11,258 nucleotides of DNA, taken from NCBI GenBank assembly GCA_036274635.1, contig DASUFI010000344.1, forward strand, positions 1 to 11,258. Reading direction: 5' to 3'. Shown here piece after piece: positions 6,990 through 11,258 of the stretch. Every line of letters begins with the position of its first letter. The stretch's first letter is position 1. Under the pieces are notes generated by a model that was given only the letters and a program-made list of their open reading frames with translations, was not told the origin of the DNA and did not search any database. Source of the stretch: DASUFI01 sp036274635 (GTDB lineage: Bacteria; Planctomycetota; B15-G4). Made by a program: the position numbers and the translations under genes.

Positions 6990-7481
6990 GTGTCACACCC
7001 CATCGGCCGCCAGGCTGTCGCGCTCGCCTTCATCGTCATCCTCGGCTGCGGTGACGACAACCGCTTTGCGAGCGAGCAGATGAAGGATGCCACCCACGAC
7101 GCGGCGCAGAGCGCCAAGGACATGGGCAAGAAGGTGGGCAACGAGCTCTCCGACGCGCTCGCGTCGCTGGAGCACTGGGCCAAGGAGACGGCCAACGACG
7201 TGGGCGAGTCCGGCGAGGCCTTCGCCCAGCACGTCCAGGACAAGATGCCGGACACCGAGAAGCTCGTGAGCGGAACCAAGGCGCACCTGGCCGCGGGCGG
7301 CGACAAGGCCAAGGAGGCCGTCGCGCGGCTGGACGAGAAGCTCGCGGTGCTGAAGGACAAGCTGGCCGCGGTGGCGCACAACGCTGCGACAGCGACGAAG
7401 GCGATGAAGGACGACGTGGTCAAGGCGTATGATGACCTGCTCGCGGAGGTGCGCGGCGCACTGAAGCCCGCGGCGGGCTGA
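6990..7481 (+). CDS. Small lipoprotein with long charged helical domain
   Basis: A 163-residue protein starting at GTG. Residues 1-20 are a lipoprotein signal (hydrophobic core AVALAFIVILGC, lipobox ILGC, Cys20), followed by GDDN, so it is probably lipid-anchored in the cell envelope. The rest (about 25-160) is almost wholly predicted helix, rich in Ala, Lys, Asp and Glu with alternating charge (for example DKAKEAVARLDEKLAVLKDKL), much like LEA-type, YtxH-like or apolipoprotein-like amphipathic helices; two glycine breaks near 73 and 105 may be hinges. There are no cysteines beyond the lipid-anchor Cys and no catalytic motif. It may bind membranes or bridge envelope layers, or act in stress protection. 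I do not recognise a named family. It precedes the SLC13 permease by 58 bases on the same strand. Confidence 0.82.
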   Translation: MSHPIGRQAVALAFIVILGCGDDNRFASEQMKDATHDAAQSAKDMGKKVGNELSDALASLEHWAKETANDVGESGEAFAQHVQDKMPDTEKLVSGTKAHLAAGGDKAKEAVARLDEKLAVLKDKLAAVAHNAATATKAMKDDVVKAYDDLLAEVRGALKPAAG

Positions 7482-7539
7482 GCCGCCGGACAGGTCGGCC
7501 GCGAGAGTTGGCAGGCCGGTCGCCTCGGGGGCGTCGCGC

Positions 7540-9522
7540 ATGAGCTTCGAGATGGCCTACGTCCTCGGCCTGCTGGTGGTCGGGCTCATCCTGTTCAGCC
7601 GCGACTCGCTGCCGGTGGACGTGGTGGCGCTCATCCTGCTGCTGCTGCTCATCCTGCCGCCGGCCAGCATCCTCACCCCGTCGGAGGCCTTCGCCGGCTT
7701 CGGCAGCGACACGATCATCATGCTGGTGGCGCTGTTCATCGTGACGGCGGCGGTCACGCGCACGGGCGTCGTGGAGCGGGCTGGCCTGCGCATCGCGTCG
7801 GTGGCGCGCGACCATCCGGTGGCACTGGTGCGCATGCTGCTCGTCGCCGTCACGACGGTGAGCTCCTTCGTCTCCAACACCGTGACGACCGCGGCCATGC
7901 TGCCGCTGGCCATCGGCACGGCGCGGCGGGCGCGCGTGCCGCGCAGCAAGGTGCTCATGCCGCTGGCCTTCGCCTCCATCCTCTCGGGCGGCGTGACCAT
8001 CATCTCCACCACCACGAACCTCGTGGTCTCGGGCGAGCTGCCGCGCTTCGGGATGCAGCCCATCGGCTTCTTCGAGATGGCGCCGGTGGGCATCGTGGTC
8101 ACGGTGGCGGGCATGCTCTACCTGTTCTTCCTCGCGCCGCGACTGATCCCCGAGCGCGGGTCGCCGGGGAAGATCGAGGCCTTCGGCACGCGGCTGGCCG
8201 CGGACGCGGCGCGCACCGTGCGCAAGGTGGTGCGCTTCGACTGGTGGGGCAAGCACGATGCCGCGCCGGTCAACGGCGATGGTGGCGACGACGAGCGCGC
8301 GCGGCTGGAGGCCGAGGCCGATGCCGTCGAGGACGCCTCGCCCGACGACGCCGCGATCCGCCGCTACGGCCTGCGCCACTACATGACCGAGGTCGTGGTG
8401 ACGGAGGGCTCGCCCATGATCGGCAAGAGCCTCGGGGCGAGCCGCGTGGGCGAGGCCATCGACCTCACCGTCGTGGGCCTGCGCCGCGGGGCCGAGCGCA
8501 TCGTGGCCCCGCGCCGCAGCGAGATGCTGCACGCCGGCGACGTGCTCATCCTCGAGGGCCGCGCCGAGGACGTCCTGGCCATCAAGGACTCGGCCGGCAT
8601 CGAGATCAAGCCCGAGGTGCGGCTCGCGGGCCAGGACCTGCATTCCGCCGACGTGCGCATGATGGAGGCGCTCGTGCTGCCGCGCAGCGAGCTCGTGGGC
8701 GGCACGCTGCGCGACGTGCGCTTCCGCGACCGCACCGGCGTCACGGTGCTCGGCATCCACGCGGCCTCGCAGCCGCGCAAGCGCGTCAAGCTGTCGCGCC
8801 ACCGCCTCGAGTCCGGCGACATGCTGCTGCTGCAGGGTCGCCAGGAGAACCTCGACCGCCTCGACGGCGACGACCTCATGCTGCTGGAGGACAAGTCCGC
8901 GCACCACCCGCGCTCGCGGCGCGCGACGATCGCCACGCTGGTCTTCGTGGCCGCCATCGTGGCGGCCAGCACGCGCGTGCTCCCGCTGTCCGTGGCCTTC
9001 CTGCTGGGCGTGCCGGTGCTCATCCTGACGCGCTGCCTCACGCCCGACGAGGCCTACGAGAGCGTCGACTGGCGGCTCATGGTGCTGATCGGCGCGATGA
9101 TGGCCTTCGGCAGCGCGATGAGCAAGACCGGTGCCGCGGGCTGGCTGGCCGACCAGATCGTGGGCTGGGTCAGCCCGTGGGGCAGCTTCGCGGTCATGGT
9201 GGCCTTCTTCCTGGCGACCCTCGTGCTCACGCAGCCCATGTCCAACCAGGCGGCGGCGCTCGTGCTGCTGCCGGTGGCCATCCACGCCGCGCAGACCCTG
9301 GGCATCGAGCCGCGGCCCTTCGTCATGGCCGTGGTCTTCGCCGCCTCCTGCTCCTTCCTCACGCCGCTCGAGCCGTCCTGCGTGCTGGTCTACGGTCCGG
9401 GCAACTACCGCTTCTTCGACTTCGTGCGCGTGGGCTCGATCCTCACGCTCATCGTGTTCGTGATCTCGGTGCTCATGATCCCGCACTACTGGCCGCTGGT
9501 CGCCACCACCGCCTCGCCCTGA
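7540..9522 (+). CDS. SLC13-type permease with two internal TrkA-C (RCK_C) domains
   Basis: A 660-residue inner-membrane transporter of the ion-transporter superfamily that includes DASS/SLC13, ArsB and CitM; such proteins usually move dicarboxylates, sulfate or similar anions with cations. The N-terminal half (about 1-200) has some six hydrophobic segments, an SNT motif at Ser112-Thr114 and a STTTN loop at 156-160. A cytosolic region follows with an acidic linker (245-270) and two TrkA-C domains (about 279-352, with GDVLILEG, and 368-450, with GDMLLLQG), which in other transporters bind regulatory ligands. The C-terminal half (460-655) carries SNQ (568-570) where SNT/SNN is usual, and LTPLEPSCVLVYGPGNYRF (607-625), where the common form has GYQTN in place of EPSCV. 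The ATG at 7540 has GGGGG 8 bases upstream. Substrate cannot be assigned; the altered second half may mark a distinct subfamily. Confidence 0.9.
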   Translation: MSFEMAYVLGLLVVGLILFSRDSLPVDVVALILLLLLILPPASILTPSEAFAGFGSDTIIMLVALFIVTAAVTRTGVVERAGLRIASVARDHPVALVRMLLVAVTTVSSFVSNTVTTAAMLPLAIGTARRARVPRSKVLMPLAFASILSGGVTIISTTTNLVVSGELPRFGMQPIGFFEMAPVGIVVTVAGMLYLFFLAPRLIPERGSPGKIEAFGTRLAADAARTVRKVVRFDWWGKHDAAPVNGDGGDDERARLEAEADAVEDASPDDAAIRRYGLRHYMTEVVVTEGSPMIGKSLGASRVGEAIDLTVVGLRRGAERIVAPRRSEMLHAGDVLILEGRAEDVLAIKDSAGIEIKPEVRLAGQDLHSADVRMMEALVLPRSELVGGTLRDVRFRDRTGVTVLGIHAASQPRKRVKLSRHRLESGDMLLLQGRQENLDRLDGDDLMLLEDKSAHHPRSRRATIATLVFVAAIVAASTRVLPLSVAFLLGVPVLILTRCLTPDEAYESVDWRLMVLIGAMMAFGSAMSKTGAAGWLADQIVGWVSPWGSFAVMVAFFLATLVLTQPMSNQAAALVLLPVAIHAAQTLGIEPRPFVMAVVFAASCSFLTPLEPSCVLVYGPGNYRFFDFVRVGSILTLIVFVISVLMIPHYWPLVATTASP

Positions 9523-9531
9523 GCCGCCGGG

Positions 9532-9559
9532 CGTGCGTCTGGCGCGCGCCGGACGTACG
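9532..9559 (+). promoter_or_regulatory. 12-bp RNA hairpin before the binding protein-permease start
   Basis: CGTGCGTCTGGC (9532-9543) pairs fully with GCCGGACGTACG (9548-9559) through ten Watson-Crick and two G-U pairs, closing a GCGC tetraloop. The G-U pairs exist only in plus-strand RNA; the opposite strand would have C-A mismatches. It begins 9 bases after the SLC13 stop and ends 10 bases before the next GTG. There is no T-run, so it may be a terminator of a non-classical kind, an mRNA end protector, or a translation-control element. Confidence 0.4.
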
Positions 9560-9561
9560 AT
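9556..9561 (+). promoter_or_regulatory. Candidate -10 element giving a near-leaderless transcript
   Basis: TACGAT fits TAnnnT and is followed after 8 bases by the GTG start at 9570, so transcription from it would begin at or within a base or two of the start codon. No Shine-Dalgarno is seen, which fits a leaderless message. No -35 is recognisable, and the site overlaps the hairpin arm at 9548-9559, so at most one of the two roles may hold. Confidence 0.25.
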
Positions 9562-9569
9562 CGTGCGCC

Positions 9570-11039
9570 GTGCCAGCCGCCCTGCTCGCCGTGCTCCTCG
9601 CGGCGCTCGCCACCACAGCGCGGGCCCAGTCGGCGCCCGTGCTGCGCTGGGGAGGTGATGCCGAGGGCGGCGCGCCCTACGTCGAGGCCGACCCCGCCGA
9701 TCCGTCGCGCGTCGTGGGCTTCGACGTGGAGATCGCCGAGCTCATCGCGCGCGGCACGGGCCGGACGCCGCAGTTCCTGCAGGTGGAGTTCTCCAGCCTC
9801 GACCAGTCCGCGCGGCGCGGCGACTTCGACGTCGGGCTCTCGGGCATCGAGGACACGCCGGCCCGGCGCGCATCCTGCGCGGCCAGCATCCCCTACTACG
9901 AGTTCCGCGAGGTCCTCACCGTGCGCGCCGAGGACCGCGAGCGCTACCGCAGCCTGTCCGACCTGCGCGGCCGGCCCGTGGCCACGCTCGGCGGCACCAT
10001 GGCCTGGGACCTCCTGCTGGCGGCCGAGGGCCGCGACGGCCTCACGGCCGTCTCGTACGACGACGACGTGCACCCCTACTCGGACCTCGCCCTGGGGCGC
10101 GTCGACGCCGTGCTGCTGGACAACGTGCTGGCCGAGCGCGCGCTGCGCACCGTCGCGGGCCTGCACACGCAGCCCGACGCCGCGGCGACGGGCCACTACA
10201 TCGTCATTTCGGCGCCCGAGAACACGGCGCTCATGGCGCAGGTGGACGACATCCTGCGCGCCGCGATGCGCGACGGCACGCTCCAGTCCATCCTGCGCAC
10301 GTGGAAGGTGTGGAACGCTGACCAGCCCCCGCTCTTCGCCCGCCTGGCCGGCGCGCCGGACGCGGTAGCCGTGCCTGCGGCGCCGCGCCCCGCGCAGGGC
10401 GCCGCCTGGCGCTACCTGCCGTCGCTGCTGCGCGCGGCGGGCATCACGCTCGTGCTCTCATGCGCCGCGATGGCGCTCGCGATCGGCCTGGGGATCCTCA
10501 TCGCGGTCGGGCGCGTCTACGGCGGCGCCGTGACGCGCGCGTTGCTGGGTGGCTACGTCGAGCTCATGCGCGGCACGCCCGTGCTGCTGCAGCTGTTCGT
10601 GATCTACTACGGGCTCGCGTCGGTCGTGCGGCTGCCGGCCTACCTCGCGGCGCTGCTGGGCCTCGGCCTCAACTACGCGGCCTACGAGAGCGAGATCTAC
10701 CGCAGCGCGCTGCAGGCCGTGCCGCGCGGGCAGCTCGAGGCGGCGCGCAGCCTGGGGCTCACGACCGCGCAGACGCTGCGCCTCGTGCGCGCGCCGCAGG
10801 CCTTCCGCTTCGCCCTCGCGCCGATGACCAACGACTTCGTCGCCATGCTCAAGGACAGCTCGCTGGTGTCCGTGCTCACCGTGGTGGAGCTCACCAAGCA
10901 GACGCAGATCTACGCCACGAACGTCGGCAGCTGGGTCGTGCCCGGCCTGCTGTGCGCGCTGCTGTACCTGGCGATGTCCCTGCCTCTCGGGCACGTGGCG
11001 CGCCGGCTCGAGGCGCGCTGGAAGGCGCCCGCCACGTGA
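9570..11039 (+). CDS. Polar amino acid ABC importer, fused substrate-binding protein and permease
   Basis: A 489-residue fusion. Residues 1-19 resemble a signal peptide ending ARA before Gln20, though unusually without a basic residue ahead of the hydrophobic core. Residues about 24-250 are a class 3 (polar amino acid type) binding domain: GFDVEIAELIARGTGR (50-65), FDVGLSGIEDTPARR (86-100), PYYEFREVLTVRAED (108-122) and a VATLGGT loop (137-143). A Pro/Ala-rich linker (251-280) leads to a HisM/GlnP-like permease (about 284-485) with ELMRGTPVLLQLFVIYYG (331-348) and the EAA loop EAARSLGLTTAQTLRLVRAPQA (390-411), which docks on the ATPase. Fusions of this kind are known, for example in lactococcal GlnP. 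GTG at 9570 is the only plausible start. The next gene, its ATPase, overlaps by 4 bases. Substrate (which amino acid) is not determinable; glutamine, glutamate or another polar or charged amino acid is the family expectation. Confidence 0.9.
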   Translation: MPAALLAVLLAALATTARAQSAPVLRWGGDAEGGAPYVEADPADPSRVVGFDVEIAELIARGTGRTPQFLQVEFSSLDQSARRGDFDVGLSGIEDTPARRASCAASIPYYEFREVLTVRAEDRERYRSLSDLRGRPVATLGGTMAWDLLLAAEGRDGLTAVSYDDDVHPYSDLALGRVDAVLLDNVLAERALRTVAGLHTQPDAAATGHYIVISAPENTALMAQVDDILRAAMRDGTLQSILRTWKVWNADQPPLFARLAGAPDAVAVPAAPRPAQGAAWRYLPSLLRAAGITLVLSCAAMALAIGLGILIAVGRVYGGAVTRALLGGYVELMRGTPVLLQLFVIYYGLASVVRLPAYLAALLGLGLNYAAYESEIYRSALQAVPRGQLEAARSLGLTTAQTLRLVRAPQAFRFALAPMTNDFVAMLKDSSLVSVLTVVELTKQTQIYATNVGSWVVPGLLCALLYLAMSLPLGHVARRLEARWKAPAT

Positions 11040-11258
11040 GCGTCGTGCTGCGCGTCGCCGGCCTCTCGCTCGCGCGCGGCGCGCGCCGCATCCTGCGCGG
11101 CCTGGACCTCACGGCCGCCGAGGGCGAGGTCGTCGCGCTCATGGGCCTGTCGGGCTCGGGCAAGACGACGCTGCTGCGCGTGGTCGCCGGGCTGGAGACG
11201 CCCGACGCGGGCGAGATCACCACCTGCAAGGTGGGCATGGTCTTCCAGTCCCACTTCC
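11036..11258 (+). CDS. ABC transporter ATP-binding protein (3' partial)
   Basis: The first 74 codons of an ATPase gene that continues past the window edge. It starts with GTG, sharing GTGA with the stop of the binding protein-permease gene, a classic coupled operon junction. Visible: an N-terminal strand MSVVLRVAGLSL, Walker A GLSGSGKTT (about residues 38-46), AGLETPDAGEI, and the Q-loop MVFQ (Gln70). It should energise the fused importer by binding its EAA loop. The stretch between Walker A and the Q-loop is odd: only 28 residues separate the Walker lysine (44) and the Q-loop glutamine, against about 40-44 in MalK or GlnQ as I recall them. A second in-frame GTG at 11045 is an alternative start. 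Signature motif, Walker B and H-loop lie outside the window. Confidence 0.9.
   Translation, partial: MSVVLRVAGLSLARGARRILRGLDLTAAEGEVVALMGLSGSGKTTLLRVVAGLETPDAGEITTCKVGMVFQSHF

Noticed and set aside
7420..9486. Open frame of about 690 codons antisense to the SLC13 permease, rich in His, Arg, Glu and Asp
   Set aside because: Composition is the mirror of a hydrophobic membrane protein read on the opposite strand; no motif or signal.

Overview
This is an ordinary-looking chromosomal window from a bacterium with very high GC content (clearly above 70% by eye, with strong G/C in third codon positions). That bias opens long false frames opposite and beside nearly every true gene. Lipoprotein signals, a secreted repeat protein and a periplasmic binding domain point to a diderm cell. 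The tRNA-dihydrouridine synthase, with its ACPVKKI active-site stretch, and the carboxypeptidase-regulatory repeat protein are of a kind common in Planctomycetota and other large-genome high-GC lineages such as Myxococcota. This placement is inference and cannot be settled from the sequence alone.

Layout. (1) 1-3635, plus strand: the 3' part of a large secreted protein built from carboxypeptidase-regulatory-like beta-sandwich repeats; then, after 69 bases, a rhomboid intramembrane protease; then, with TGATG coupling, a tRNA-dihydrouridine synthase. (2) 3632-6854, minus strand, reading leftward: yaeQ, a PAP2-like lipoprotein with an altered active site, and a DeaD/CsdA-type RNA helicase. The helicase stop shares a CTAG with the dihydrouridine synthase stop, so the two blocks meet tail to tail with no spacer. 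(3) 6990-11258, plus strand, diverging from yaeQ across 135 bases: a small lipoprotein with a long charged helical domain, an SLC13-type permease carrying two internal TrkA-C domains, then a polar-amino-acid ABC importer. The importer has its substrate-binding protein and permease fused in one chain, followed with a GTGA overlap by an ATPase gene that runs off the window.

How the genes work together. The clearest functional unit is the importer at the right edge (binding domain-permease plus ATPase). The helicase and dihydrouridine synthase both act on RNA but sit on opposite strands, so no joint operon is implied. The other neighbours show no obvious common pathway.

I see no tRNA, rRNA, CRISPR array, insertion sequence, phage gene or attachment site, and no gene-free stretch longer than 135 bases. 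The best leads are details: a PAP2 domain missing its motif-2 histidine, a short ATPase segment between Walker A and the Q-loop, an altered C-terminal half in the SLC13 permease, and inverted repeats immediately upstream of two start codons. I did not find convincing evidence of a wholly new system.
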